The notes under the pieces are model-generated. The model did no database searches. It was not told the origin of the DNA and was given only the letters and a program-made list of their open reading frames with translations. The translations under genes were made by a program, and so were the position numbers. Source: Sipunculus nudus (lineage: Eukaryota; Annelida; Sipuncula; Golfingiida; Sipunculidae). From it: DNA of 64,000 nt. The stretch covers positions 19,819,079 to 19,883,078 of the forward strand of contig CM049307.1 in assembly GCA_026874595.1 (NCBI GenBank). Reading direction: 5' to 3'. The first letter of the stretch is position 1. Every line of letters starts with the position of its first letter. Below, one piece after another: positions 1 through 13,400 of this stretch.

Positions 1-71
1 CCGCATTCGACGCAATAGACCATGTATTTTTATATGAAGTCTGGAATAAGTTTGGGTTTCCAATTAATATA

Positions 72-566
72 ATGAATTGGGCCAAATTGTTATATAATAA
101 TGCTGAAAGTTGTGTAATAAACAACGGCTACACGACTGGTTATTTTAAATTGGAACGTGGAACCAGGCAAGGAGACCCGTTGGCGCCTTATCTCTTTATT
201 TTAGTAGTGGAAATATTGGCAGCAGCGATAAGATCAAATACACAGATTAAAGGGATACTAATAGATGACACAGAAATAAAGCAATGTCTCTTCGCAGACG
301 AATCAACATTTTTCTTGTGGGATCTCCAGTCACTTAAATTTCTTATTAAACTTATTAATAAATTTACTAAAATGTCATCATTAAAATTAAACTTAACTAA
401 ATCTGAAGCGTCATGGAATGGACAAAGTAACAACAGAGAAAAAATAATTGAGGAATTAAAATGGAAAGACCTAAACCATGAAGCTTTTAAAATATTAGGT
501 ATATATTTTACATACAATAAAACTTTGCATGAGACTTTAAATTTTGGCAAATTGAAAATAACTTAA
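72..566 (+). pseudogene. LINE reverse transcriptase fragment
   Basis: A 164-codon open piece of the LINE ORF2 palm domain. RGTRQGDPLAPYLF is the conserved RT block before the catalytic box, and FADE replaces FADD. It is interrupted downstream, so it cannot encode a working polymerase. Confidence 0.8.
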
Positions 567-1259
567 AAACAGTCTTGAAAATATGGAAAAAACGAACGCT
601 TACAATATTTATGGAAGAAAGGAAATAGTTAATATATTGGCTGTTTCAAAGATATTATTTGTTAGTCATATGATAGATATACCAGAGAAACTTATACCCA
701 AACTAAAACAGTTGCTGACATATTTTATATGGAATGGGAGGAGGCCAAATAAAATATTCAGTTCTTGTATCAAATTATGAAGAAGGTGGAATAAAGTTGA
801 TTGATATTCAGAGCAAAATAAAATATCAAAAAATTAGTTGGGTATTGCGGCTAATAAATGAGAGTAACTCAAAATAGAAAACCATACCGTACAAATACAT
901 AAAATCAATAGGAGGACCAAATTTAATCAGATCTAATTTTGACGTTAAATGCCTGCCAAAAAGATAACCTTTATTTTAGAAAGAAGCCCTAAAAAGTTGG
1001 GCAGAATACGTTAATGGTATTCCATTTAAAGTAGAACACGTGAAAGTACAACCATTATGGCATAATCAATTCATTACAGTGAGAGGTCAGGGAATGTACA
1101 ATATAGAGAACTGTCAGAATTGGGGATTAGATTAGTCGGTGACTTGGTTATGAGTACAGGAAGATTTAAAAAAAAACTCCGTGAAGTGGTCAAAAGCGAA
1201 GAAGTATACAATAGACAATATTTAAACTGGCAGAGTCTGGTGAAATCAATTCCAAAGAA

Positions 1260-1991
1260 ATGGGCATATTTGTTAAAGAAAGAAGGGTAGACTGTGACAC
1301 AGACTACCAAAAACATGTCTTTACAATTGAAGTGTTAAAAGAATTAAACAAAATAAAGTCAAGAGAATTTTGTAAGGGCTTCGTAAATGATTTGAAAAAA
1401 CTCTCACTGACACAATGTAAATTTGAAAATAAGTATAGAGAGTTTGGTTGGAAGGATATATGCGAATCTATATATAAAACCTCTATCGACACCTATTCTC
1501 GTCATTTCCAGTTTAAGATAATTCATAATTACCTTCCAGTTAACCAGATACTGTACAGATGGGGCCTGTCAGAAACCCGACTTTGTTCTTACTGTTTCTC
1601 AGAGCCCGAAACAATCACGCATATATTATGTAGATGTCATATTGTAATCACGTTATATTTAAACGTAAAAGACTGGTTACAAAAAGCAGGTTTAGTGCTC
1701 CCGGAGATATCAGAAGTCACGATATTATACGGTATATTTAAAAATGGAGGCAAAAAAAGTTTAGTTAATCATATTTTAAATATTTTAAAACAATTGGTGT
1801 ATAAATCACGGGAGGGCAAATTATTGTCCCTCAGTAGATTTAAGTCCTTATTACGAAATGTTGAGAAAATTGAATACAGAATAGCTTCCAGGAAAAATAA
1901 ATTAATCCAACACCATATGAAACGAGAAACGATAAAGGAACAGTTGTACGAGACGGAAATTGACGAAACAAGTAGTAACAGAGAAATATAG
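1260..1991 (+). pseudogene. LINE ORF2 C-terminal fragment with Cys/His motif
   Basis: A 243-codon open stretch that is the C-terminal end of the LINE polyprotein. It contains the C-x2-C-x9-H-x3-C cluster at about residues 110-127 of the frame and a basic tail. The apparent start Met is internal to the original ORF. The stop at 1989-1991 is the likely natural end, since the 3' UTR and A-rich tail follow. Confidence 0.75.
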
Positions 1992-2356
1992 ATATAAATA
2001 TGTATGTGTATTTATGCATATATGTTTATATATGCATAAAAACCAAGATCAATCAGGCTGATACACCTATCTTGCTTTTTTTTTGTATGTTTTGTATATG
2101 TTTAGAATTTGACTTTGAAATTTGTCATATTGTTTCGAAACCGAGTTGGTGATATACTTATGTTGATGTTTGTGATGTATCTATGTCTCGAAATGTCTAT
2201 GTTGTATCTCGAATAAAAAAAATGGCATCCACACTTTGTTCAACTCGCCCATGCATGACTCATGTGCACCAACAGAAATACATTTTTTTTTGTGCTGGCC
2301 CGGTTAAGTTATAAATGTTATAACAATGCGCAGTGTTCCTCTTATAGATATATATT

Positions 2357-2389
<33 letters not shown>

Positions 2390-4779
2390 CCGCTAATTCA
2401 TGTATTCAAGAAGCACGAAAAACTTGGCAGTGGACACACGATGCATTGGATAAAAGGTAATGTATTAGATTAAATCTGATCTTGCATGCATTCCTATAAA
2501 TACCGTTTTTCAGCCTCCATCGAGGGACCAGTGTATATTCATTGTACACGAGTCATAGTCAATAAAGTAGTCAATTCACTTATACCTTACAAAAAAGAAT
2601 TTATGTGATTTCTTGCTTCCTCTGTGCATGTATATATAATAATATTAATGATCTAAGGGTATTTCTGCCGTAAAGGATGTATGATCTTGTTTATAAACAA
2701 CATGTTTGTAAACACAGCAATGTTGATAAACGGGAAAAAACATGTAACCTAAAGGTGTTAGATTGCATATATGAGAAGGCAGAAAGGTCACTTGTTGCAA
2801 ACGCCATTTGCAATGTTCTGGCTTATCTGATTTGCTGTCATATGCCCATGTTGAATTATTATGGCGGGCCCCAAATATTATAAAGACGTTGTTATAAACA
2901 ATACAAGCAGCTTGTGTGCGGTGATATCCACGTTTTCTGACTCATTAATCATTTTTATAAATACTTTAAGGGATTACCTTTATTTTATGAAGGTCAGAAA
3001 GGTAATTGGGCCCCTTTAAGCTTGGTACCCGAACTGAGCGTTACATTATGATGAAGTATATCGCTATATAATGTTAGCTTTTATAATATAATATGCTAAA
3101 TAACATCCTATATAATGTCGAAATTTTTCACACATGTAGACTTTTTAGGGCAACAATTGAATGCAGGTTTAGTTCTGTGGCGCTACCTACATTTTTCTAG
3201 ATGTCATAAAGGTTTTGTCCATCATCAGCGCCTTAAAATAGCTCAGTGTATTACAGAGTGTTTAGTTGTGGTGCATCTTTCATTCTCTAGATTTATCTCG
3301 CGCATATTTACTGACAGCAAGCCAAAGATCACACACATCTAAGGAGTGACCTGTCATAAAAGCCTGAAATTCTGCTAGGTGATACGTCTTGGAGACCTGT
3401 CTGACTTTTGGTGCCACGTACTTTTACGTGGGGCCCATTCGTGCGCCTGTTAGGGATGCAAATCAAACATATCTCAGGAGCTCTAGTGATTAGATGATTT
3501 TACCTGATTTTCTACATGTATTACCATTTTGAATAACGTTCTTAAACACATGGCTGGTGGCGCCACCTATAATCACTAATTTTGCAAAATGCATCCATGC
3601 ACATATATCAGGATTAATTTGACATACCGACTGGAATGTTTGCGTGTTCATAGATCTTCGAAAGATTTATCTCCCACACAAAATTAATTGGCCAATTATA
3701 CGCTATTATGCGCGGCGTCCACCAGTGCTTCTGTATTTGGTGATTACCACATGCATATAACTCAGCATTAAATTGATTAATCAGCCTGAAATCCTGCTTG
3801 GCCATCCAATTTGGATCGATTTCTTGCATGTATACCCGAATTTTGGCGCTATGTTCGATTGTTTTTGCGTAGCAAATACCTTTAATATATATGAATATAT
3901 ATTAGGAGTGGTTTGACGTGTTGCTCTAAATTTTGCATTTCTGTTCACCTACAGACATGCACAAGACTTGTGGCGACCCAAGACTGGTAAAGTTGGTGTA
4001 TTGGCTTGGAATCTCGCAATATCCATAATCTGGGATACAACACTGGCGGTGCCACCCAATGTAATTTTAGCGTGCATGGCGTCCGAAAGTTTGTCTATTT
4101 TGAGTGAAAATCCCACATATCTCATTCTAATGCATTTTTAGTTGCAAGTAACCCCTAGACTTGACTTGTGGCCACATTTGTAGCATGTCAATAGATTAGG
4201 GTCACAAGAACCTATTTAAAAGGTGGTATTGCCAAATAGTGGTATTATACCATGTAGAAAGTCGAGGGCTTTAACATCAAAAGACATCCATTGCCTCATG
4301 TAGTCCATGATGCTGCGAATTTTAACTAACTCCTTGTACCCGTACTTGTCACACATTTACTTCAGAAATAAACAAGTACATCATAAATAGTCTAGTATAT
4401 TATCAACCATGATATATACCTGCTGTATATTCCATCATATACAGTTTCGCTTAAGGCCTGAATTGGGATTTAGTTAAAGTATACTCATACAAGCAACGCA
4501 TTGCTATAAAACTCACATGGACGCACTGCTTATTTCATTTAACGTATGCATGTGATAAGTGAACATTTTAGGCTACTGTGGTTGAACCTGGACGCAATCA
4601 CTTGAGTTAGTGTATAGCTGTATATATATAGAGGTACAGAGTATGGTATATAATAAACAGGGTAAACGGACCAGGGTGTTATACCGCTGTTTTTGTATCC
4701 CAATGTTTTTCTTTCGTATGACCATTTCCTTTAAACTTGAACTAAGTTTGGGTTATCTAAGAACATAGAACCTAGCCCT

Positions 4780-4780
4780 C

Positions 4781-4833
<53 letters not shown>
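4780..4833. repeat. (TA)n microsatellite
   Basis: Uninterrupted TA dinucleotide run of about 27 units, ending in TATGTGTGAC. Confidence 0.95.
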
Positions 4834-4838
<5 letters not shown>

Positions 4839-7001
4839 ACAAGGTCGCTCTTTTTCCCATGTCCCATGAATAATATTACGTATAAAGGACCCGTCGGGTT
4901 ATATATTCAATGCATTGATGCATGGTGATGCTTGTATTTACCATACATGCAGGTAATACAAGGGTTGTGAATAATGTTGTTAGTCTTGTGATAACTTTTC
5001 TGTTCGTAATCATTAGAGTTTATCCATCTCTAACGTGCAGAGAGTGTATTTATATCACTATAATATGACTGCAGGGATTCAAGTGTTATAGGCCTATGTA
5101 GGTCAGGAGGGGTTAATGTTTTGTTTGTTCATGTACTATATGTATGTCCTTTTGTGCAAGGCGTAACGTTCTGGTGAAGTAGGTGTCCTGTAAGGGATGT
5201 AACTTGGGGAAAGTACTGGCCAGTAAGGGTAACACCCGGCCCTATAGATATATACACATGTATATGTTATAGTCCAGCTTTATGGCATTGCAGGTACCAC
5301 CGAAACAGTCAAGCCAGGTTCATATAGGAACAAGCGGCGATCCTCTGTGATTATTATTGCAGGGAAGAACCCATGAAAATGGTTAGTATAATATTTAGAG
5401 TTGTTTTGTGTTAGTTGAATATGTTGCGTTTAATAATACCATTATTCTTGTAATCTTTTATTGTGTTCATTAGTCACGACAACATTTATTGTAAAGATTG
5501 GTTGTAACTAATGTAATCTTACCAAACTTTAATATGTAACAGTTCAGCACGGACATTAATGTTCAAAGGGTCCAAACAGATCACTTACAGGCTACATGTA
5601 CTTGTACGGAAGTCGAGGTGATTGTCATTCAATTTATTATGCTGTTTTCTGAATACAGACAATATTTCTTGTTGTGTCAAATTGAAATCATAAGTACTAC
5701 TAATTACTAAGGTTAAACAAAGCTGATTATATGTTCAGTCTGTCTAATAATACATTGTATTTGATTTGATTTGTCATATTGATTCAACCGGAACGTTGAA
5801 TTAAGTTTCAGTACTTTTTGTTACAGGGTTTTTTTTAGTTCATACTCAAGTTGTAATAAAATGAGTCAAACCAATGAAGGTGTTGTCATCGAACCGCATC
5901 ACACACACACACACACATATATATGGTTTATAAGTTTGGAATTGAAGTGCATGGGTTCTGTGGACGGACAGTTCTATGTGCTATAATACAAAATATGGGC
6001 ATCAGATCAGAAATGAACAGATGAAGCTCAGAGTGCTTGAACGTGCTGTGGGAAAATTGTTTAACATTCGATCGCGAACAGTGCCGACCATCCAGAAGTT
6101 TTCGATAATTCCACTAGTGTCTCAAAATGATACTGCTGCTGATTATCTGTAAGGAGAAGACGTCCAGAAACTTGACGTATGTATGTATGAATGTATGTAT
6201 ATATATATATTTCTCTCTCTCTCTCTCTATATATATATATTATACATACACACACATATATATATATATACATTATATAAATATAAATGCTGTATATATC
6301 TTTGATTTAATAAACATTTCTATGGAGCACATATTCATATATGTCACACACGTCGTTATCGAGTGACTGGAAGGCAGTAAAAATTCATAACCAACATATA
6401 TGTGTGTACATACGAATGAATTAAAAGCCTTCCTTGGAAAGCGGTACTTTTGACATAATAAAAGCAAAGCCAGTCACATCATAAGGAAGTAATAACGTGA
6501 AATTGGGTTTGTGGCGCTCTAACAGCTATTCGCCCATGCACATTCAAACTGGTATACACAAGTCCTAATAGTCAAGGGAAGAAACAGGCCTAGCTAATAT
6601 AGCTACCCCCCCCCCCCCCCACACCCAACACGCACACACACCATAGGCTACAGATACGGTCATATATGTCAAAGGACGGGCGCTTATGCGTGTTCACGTG
6701 CCCTCTATGTGCACATCATCAAAGACCTGTGTACATGTCCTTTTCTTGAAGCTTGCTGAAAAAAATTATTGGAAAGCGACAAAATAATATATATGACTTT
6801 ATAACTTGCACATCAGAGCTATATAGCTGTATAGTGATCCAACTAAATTTATTCTTATAGAAATGGATTTGTTAATAATAAATACAATTGGTTTTAACCA
6901 GCACACTTGGTAAATGTTATCTATATGGAGTTCAGTTGTAGTTCCATACACAAAAGCGGTCCCTTCTCTTTGCACCCCCCCCCCCCCCCTTTCCATCTTC
7001 C

Positions 7002-7004
<3 letters not shown>

Positions 7005-7036
<32 letters not shown>
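7005..7036. repeat. (CT)n microsatellite
   Basis: CT run preceded by a homopolymeric C tract at 6975-6989. It yields the Arg-Glu-rich minus-strand frames here, which are not genes. Confidence 0.95.
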
Positions 7037-7038
<2 letters not shown>

Positions 7039-7327
7039 ACTGCCCAAGCAAGGCTGTACAAATGACGAATTGCTAACAGCTTCAGTGTACGCCATCTTTC
7101 ATTATGCGTTGTGCATTCCTGGTAATACAAGGAAGTGAATGACATTCATGAATTGGAAACCTTAATTGTATACATATGTACGTGTAACACAGTGAAACCA
7201 TTAACATTGTGAGCCCAACGCAACACCTGATGATGTGGCTGAACGTGCGGTGCAGCGCCACCTGCCACGTATCAACGGAAACAAGATACCACGCCAGTCC
7301 CAGCATGCATTGAGCGCCACGTCCACA

Positions 7328-7338
7328 GCCGCCATATT
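7328..7338 (-). promoter_or_regulatory. Putative YY1 site near the KDELR start
   Basis: GCCGCCATATT matches the YY1 consensus (reverse of AANATGGCGGC) and lies 35 bp before the KDELR ATG. YY1 sites commonly sit in the first bases of transcripts from TATA-less housekeeping promoters, and no TATA box is evident here. This is a motif match only. Confidence 0.45.
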
Positions 7339-7372
7339 TTCATAGCGTGTAGGAAGCGGACGCCTGGGCAAC

Positions 7373-7463
7373 ATGAACATATTTCGGCTTTCCGGGGACT
7401 TGTCCCATCTTTTGGCAATTGTTCTGCTGCTAATTAAAATATGGAAATCCAGGTCTTGTGCCG
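7373..7463 (+). CDS. KDELR: KDELR exon 1 (residues 1-30 plus 1 nt)
   Basis: Encodes [20 protein letters not shown] and then [10 protein letters not shown], the first transmembrane helix with ligand-contacting R5 and H12. The donor is G|GTAAGT at 7464. It is too short to stand out as an ORF and was found by family sequence. It ends in phase 1. Confidence 0.95.
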
Positions 7464-10400
7464 GTAAGTTGTCCTAGAAAATGGCAGAGTACTTTCGGAC
7501 ATTTGAACCCCATTAAGTTTTGCCGGTCAACACAAACATTGACAGGCGGCTGTCACTACGACACAAGTGACAGTCTGAGTGATAGTACAACCAGCCGGTA
7601 TCATGAAAGTATTAAACTAACACGTTTCTCAAGAACCATTTAGCGCTGATAAAAATTGTGATTATAAATGGCATTTACGTCACCCTGCTTTCGTTTGTTT
7701 ACCTCTTATTGGCAATATTGCTGTGAAAGTTAAGAATTCCTTCAAGTTCTTGTTATTGACTATGGTCGTATTGAGTATTGTCATATTAAAGCAAATGTGA
7801 AGTAAAAGTTTTATTATACTACTATTGGTAAAAGTGCAAAACAGGTGACCTGGCTAAAACACGCTTCATTTTTTATGTTCTGTCCTTGTTTTTCTTGCTC
7901 CTACACAAAGCTTGATGATTCAATCAGCATGCACATTTTTTTTTATTAAAATTCACTTAAAAATAAGACAACATCAAACTTAATTCATAGGAAAAATTCA
8001 GTATGAGTAATGCAAGTCAGTAGATGTCACCTATATTGCACTTTCACCATACTGATAATTTATGTGTCTGATTAAGGACATTTTTAGCTTAACTTAGGAG
8101 CCACCAAGGCACCATAGAGTGCCTTGAACATTTTAGAAAAGGTAAAAATAAACCTTTCTTGATTTCCCTGATGAAACATTGTCATTGTTTCACGATCACA
8201 TAACTAACTAGCCACAAGTGAAGGTATGTTTGAGGATAGTCAGGTTACTATAATAGGTATGCATGATAATGATATTTCAAGGAAGACATCAGTAGTCACA
8301 ACTGTCCTGAAACTATGGTCTCCTTGGTACATTTCCAGAATATGGTCTACATTTACATTATATCTGAATGTTAAGCTGTGTACACATTCATCTGTTTTTA
8401 CAGCAAAGACATTCCGTCAACAGTGACAACAATGACATTGCATTTTGGGTGTATACATTAATCCTGCAAAATTTATAATTTAGCTTTTAAATAACCTAAA
8501 TAGTTTTCTCTTTACTCGGGAAAATGGAGCTTAGCAACTAGATATAAAGAAATGTAAATACCATGTTTGGTATATTGTCTTCCATGGCTGATTTAATAGC
8601 AGGTGGGACTTCTCATGATTAGAATTGTGGCTATGATTTCAGACAGATTTCTGTCATTCGTTGACAGTTCATGTTAGGAAAGAAGAGACAATTAGAACAG
8701 TTCACAGGAAATACATATAAGAAATCAGCATAGAAAATGTACTTCTTTTTCACTTCTACAAATGTAGACAGGATTCTACGTGAATTGAAATGCTTTTTTC
8801 CTTTTGACCACACCACATAAACTGTAGTGCACACTTGGATTTCTGTAGATTTAAATATGATGATGAAGAACCCCTAGGATTTAACTGCATAACTTTATGT
8901 TCATGTGACAGGGATATTTTGCTTAGGAGCACGTCAATTCAGGTGGGGGACCCAGGTTCCCAGGACCACCATTCTTGTCCACCTCTAACATAAGATATTT
9001 TAGGTATGAGCAAATTCCAAAGGCACTGTTTTCTCAGAAAATAATGGTATTTGTTGAAATGCATTAAATGTTGCAACAGTGTTGCAGCAACATGATAATA
9101 TTTTGTAATAATAAAGAGTGGTGAGCTTTTCATGCACTAATAACATAATTTAATGCAATATATCTTAATATTTACCCCAAGTGTATTGCATGACATTAAA
9201 AAAAAACATGAACTCTTTCAGATTTAACCAGAACAAGGCCTCATTTAAACATTTATATTCTGTGCTGGTACCTATTTGACAATACCTGATCTTTTTATAT
9301 GTATTTTTGAATACACGCACACATTTCCGCCCCATTGAAGAACAGGAAAGTGTGATATGGGATACCATATCTTGTGCAAATTTCACTCGATGAAATTCAC
9401 TGTTTGTCTGGTCCACACAAGGCATTACTCAGTCTACGACATCACAAACATGGTTAACTCAGGTGATGCCATGGAAGCCTGACTTCAGAGTTAGCATGGC
9501 TATAAAGTAAATATTTTTAAGGGTCATTATATAGCCTATGTTGGCTATGATACATGCAGTTTAGTTGCTGACAAATTGAACTGGCCCAAAATATTGCAAA
9601 GAACCATGTTGACAGAGGTAATAGGACCGATTAATGTGCACAAAGTGTGCTTCTCTCATGGCACTGTCAGCATAAAGCCATGTTGTTATCAATGCTCCCA
9701 TCCCTTCTCATCAGAATTATACCCTAAATTAATCTAAGAATAATAAAAAAGTTAAGATTGTTCATCTGTTATATTAAATGCAATATGGAGCTTATATTTA
9801 AAAAAAAAATCTGATGTCCAAGTTTGTCCCCCAGGGAAATTTCATGTTTGTCTGTATAAAAATTCCCTATGTGCATCAGTTCATTTCGTTCTTGTTCATA
9901 CTTGCCTGTCCTGAGCTTAATCTCCTAAGCCCAACAAGTAAGTCTACACGTTCAGTGGGAAATCAGTTTAGCAACAAAGTGCTGGCCTAATGTGGAGGTG
10001 TTGGTTCCCTTAGTTGTGCAATAGGAGGCAAGAAATGCTTAATTGCAGTTTTGATTGTTAGTTCACTACCCACTGAGTCAGAACAAATGTCATGAATTAT
10101 TATTTAGCTCTCTGCTTGGTAAAATGTGATTGTAGGTATTATGCTGGATTTGTCTTTTCATAGCTGCAAGTGAGCCCTAAGCCCCTGACCAAGATTAAAT
10201 TTTGGTAAACACAATATAAATGGTTACATATTGCATGTTTCAGCTGTGCTTTAGAAGTGTTATATTACATTTTTAAAAGTGAAACTTATTAAAGGGATTT
10301 CACTAGGATTGCAATTTGGAGTGTTGGCATTTATATAGAAAGTGCAGATGATTGTTTAAAAACACTTTTCTCGTTTATGTCAAGTACCACATTTTCAGAT

Positions 10401-13400
10401 CACCACTATATATAAAAATCAGTGAAGGAACCGGTATTTTGACGTTGTAGCCATGTTATACATGTATGCCTCCTTGACACCTGTTTCGATTTCATCTGTT
10501 CATTTAAGGTGCATTTACAGGCTATTAACAGAAATACACTTGATGAGCAGTGATGTCTTTTGTTACAGATGACTTGTGATAAATAATAATTACGACATCA
10601 GCATTGGGCTCTTACAAATACCTTAAAAGAGAGCTAGTAGCCAAACTAAAGTCTATGAAGTTTTCACTCTCTGGAAGGACAACAGTAAAGCATTGATAAA
10701 TGTTGCTTAAATTTTGCAACTTCCTGTGTTGTGCTAAGTTTTTCTCTGTGTAGTTGAAAAAAGTAACAGGATTTTGACATTTTAAAAGAATCAAGAAGAC
10801 AGATCACCTAGTAGAATAACTGCCCAGTTGTACTGATTAATTTACCAAAGTTATCAATAAATTGTCTTCTGAATTTACTAAGTATAACTAGAACTTGTAG
10901 CACTTACTTTTACGTCCGGTTGCACAGCTCTGCCGCTCACACTCGGGGATGACCACTCGCTCGACATCACCGCACATGACACTCATCAACCAATCATATT
11001 CACAGGCGGGAATCCCACCATCCTTGAAACCTGTTGTAATTATATTCACAGGCGGGAATCACACCAGCATTGAATCCTGAAGTAAACTCAACACAATCAT
11101 AAAGTTTCATATCATTTGTAACATAGTCATTCACAGAACTCTTGTCATAGATTACGAATATCCCATTAGCATTGACCAGCAAAATATCTATAAGGCCCCT
11201 GTGCAGGCTACACAAGCCTGACAAGTGCTGACCCACTGTAAAGCTAGGGTAATGCCAGCTGGACACTGGGCTGGTCAGCAGTAGTGCAGCCAGCCTGTAT
11301 GGTGTAATTCAAAACCACAGTGCAACCCCATGAGTCCCTGGTTGTCTTCTACTTTGAATATGAACACTTGCCTGTGTACTTTCAATTGTAATTCTTGTAT
11401 GTCCTATACAACAACTGCCCTTGCATGTTGATGAATATTTTGCAAGATGTTCAGATCTTAATTTTCTTGGAATTGAATACGCTCCCGAGGCAGGGGAAAT
11501 CTTATGCTTCTAAAGAAGCTACTGATTATCCCGCTGCCTGCTTTGACCGTTTATGATGCACTTAAACACCAGGTGGTGCACATTGGCCAGTCTGCTGAAA
11601 AAACTGCTGATGTGACTAGCAGCCAACCAAATGCAATCCAACAAACACTCGACAGGCATCAGGCTCTGCCAAGAAACCACATGTGGGGCAATTCTCTCTG
11701 AGCCTGTGGCCTGTTCAAACGATCGCCCTGGCGATGAGGTGTTACTCAAAATGAAATGAACAACATTGGCAACTTGTATTTCTCGCTCTTCTGGTAAACC
11801 GTTTTGTCTTCCAGCAAGGCCTCGAATTTGATGACAGGCAACTGGCAAATGCCAGTTAAAATTGGCTGGTTGCCGTCAGCCATGATCCTGACCGGCAGCT
11901 TGCTGCCGGTCAAAAAAATTCCTTCTTGTCTGTACACAATCACAATCGCAGCCACTCTATATGCTTTTTAATTAAAGAAAAACTTAGTATTGGACTATTA
12001 CTGGTTCCCCATACGAGGAAACTGGCCTGGGAAACCAGCAAATGAGCCGATAATCTCTTACAATCTCTTACACACGGTGGGGCTAAGCTAGCCACCATTT
12101 GGATCTACTCATGGAAAATTCCGGGAACATTTCAGATAAAAATGGCTACCCGTCAGCCAATCAGAAAAATAATCTTTATGCCCGGCTGTTATCAGCTAAT
12201 CATAGCTAAGCATAGCAGTAACTGCAGTGTGGGCTACACGTCTACATTGTTACACCTTATCCGATTGGTCCGCTGTATAAGGATATTGGTAATATAGTTT
12301 CACAGGAAACTACATTGTATCCACGCTGTGTTCAGTTGTAAAAACCTGCGTACCTCGTGTTTAACATATACAGTATATAAATAAATACCTGGTACACCAT
12401 TAATATATCTATTATAAGGTTTATCATCGCCCAAATTAGGCCTGCTCTTAAATTATGACCTGGTTAAAAAATTCCCATTTCCCAACCCCTGTCTGTGTCT
12501 CCATTTCACCCATCATCGTCACTTGAGACTTGTATGCATGGCAGGTAAACACAGAGCGCAGTACTCGGTTCACGTGCACCCAAAAATAATGCAAACAAAT
12601 GAAAAAAATGAAAACTGCCTGTCAAATTTCTTTGTTGCCTGTCAGGTTCAGATTTGACAGGCAGCAGTAGCTTGTTATTTCCAAAATGAAATTCGAGGCC
12701 TGGGGTCTCTTCTGATTGGGCCTAAATACAGTGCTCCCCTCTGGTGTAGAGATCCAGGATACAAGGTCATAACAAACAGTGATTACGATATAAGTAGATG
12801 ACCTATGGGTAAAGCTCTGTTTAAAGAGCGTAGGAATTGAAACCCTTAAACTCCTGGCATTAATAGCAAGATGAAGTCCTGTAAAATGCCCTTAAAAAAA
12901 AATGGGCAAATGATCAGAGTTTTGTGGCATGTTTTCACTAAGTGTGGTACCTGACTGGTGGTAGTTGAAATTCACACTGATATTTATCTTGCTACACATC
13001 TGCGGCAGCAGTTCTAGTATACTTGGTTACAGAATCTACGGCTGTAAGTGACTGTGGCTTCCCTATTAAAAGATAATTTGGTGTTATACTTGCTTCACTT
13101 GTTTTTATATTTTGGAGCAAATTTTGAAGATCATTTTCACTTTTTAAATCCAGTAAGTCAACTAGTTAGACATTATTTGGATTTGTCCATCAATTTGAAA
13201 GATTGGCTGCCATTTTCTCTACATTATTATTTTGGGCTTCTGTGAGGGGGCACTATAAATTTGTAATCAGCATAATGGTGCAACAGAAAACAAATATTTG
13301 TATTTCACAGTTGATAGGTAATTAATATGTTTCTTGCAGGTGATATTTCTTATTTTATTTTTCATGTGTACTAGTATATGTAACTTCCACCTTTAGAAAA

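Larger units (their letters stand above)
1..2222 (+). mobile_element. Degenerate LINE retrotransposon, 3' half (L1/Tx1-like)
   Basis: Translation of 72-566 contains a reverse-transcriptase block, RQGDPLAPYLFILVVE, followed by LFADE where an active enzyme has FADD. The second catalytic aspartate of the YxDD-type box is therefore changed to Glu. The coding frame is broken by a stop at 566 and again at 780, with further frameshifts to about 1260. The C-terminal part (1260-1991) is open and holds a Cys/His motif, CSYCFSEPETITHILCRC (C-x2-C-x9-H-x3-C), as found near the C-terminus of L1/Tx1-type LINE ORF2 proteins. An AT-rich 3' UTR follows and ends in AATAAAAAAAATGG near 2210-2224. The 5' part lies outside the window. 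This is a dead copy. The clade assignment rests on motif style only. Confidence 0.85.
2223..7372. other. Intergenic region upstream of KDELR
   Basis: No supported gene. Contents seen: (GA)n at about 2357-2390, (TA)n at about 4780-4833, a CA/TA run near 5902-5925, mixed TA/CT/CA microsatellite at 6180-6280, C-runs near 6606-6620 and 6975-6989, and (CT)n at about 7005-7036. The open frames here are low-complexity translations or short chance frames. Confidence 0.6.

Noticed and set aside
6061-6366. Overlapping frames rich in Tyr/Ile and His/Thr
   Set aside because: They are translations of TA, CT and CA microsatellites.
6799-7145. Frames with long Arg-Glu runs
   Set aside because: Translation of the CT microsatellite and C-run at 6975-7036.
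11519-11848. 109-codon minus-strand frame
   Set aside because: It crosses the left end of the TIR element at 11817, shows no domain or compositional sign of a protein, and has overlapping open frames on the other strand.
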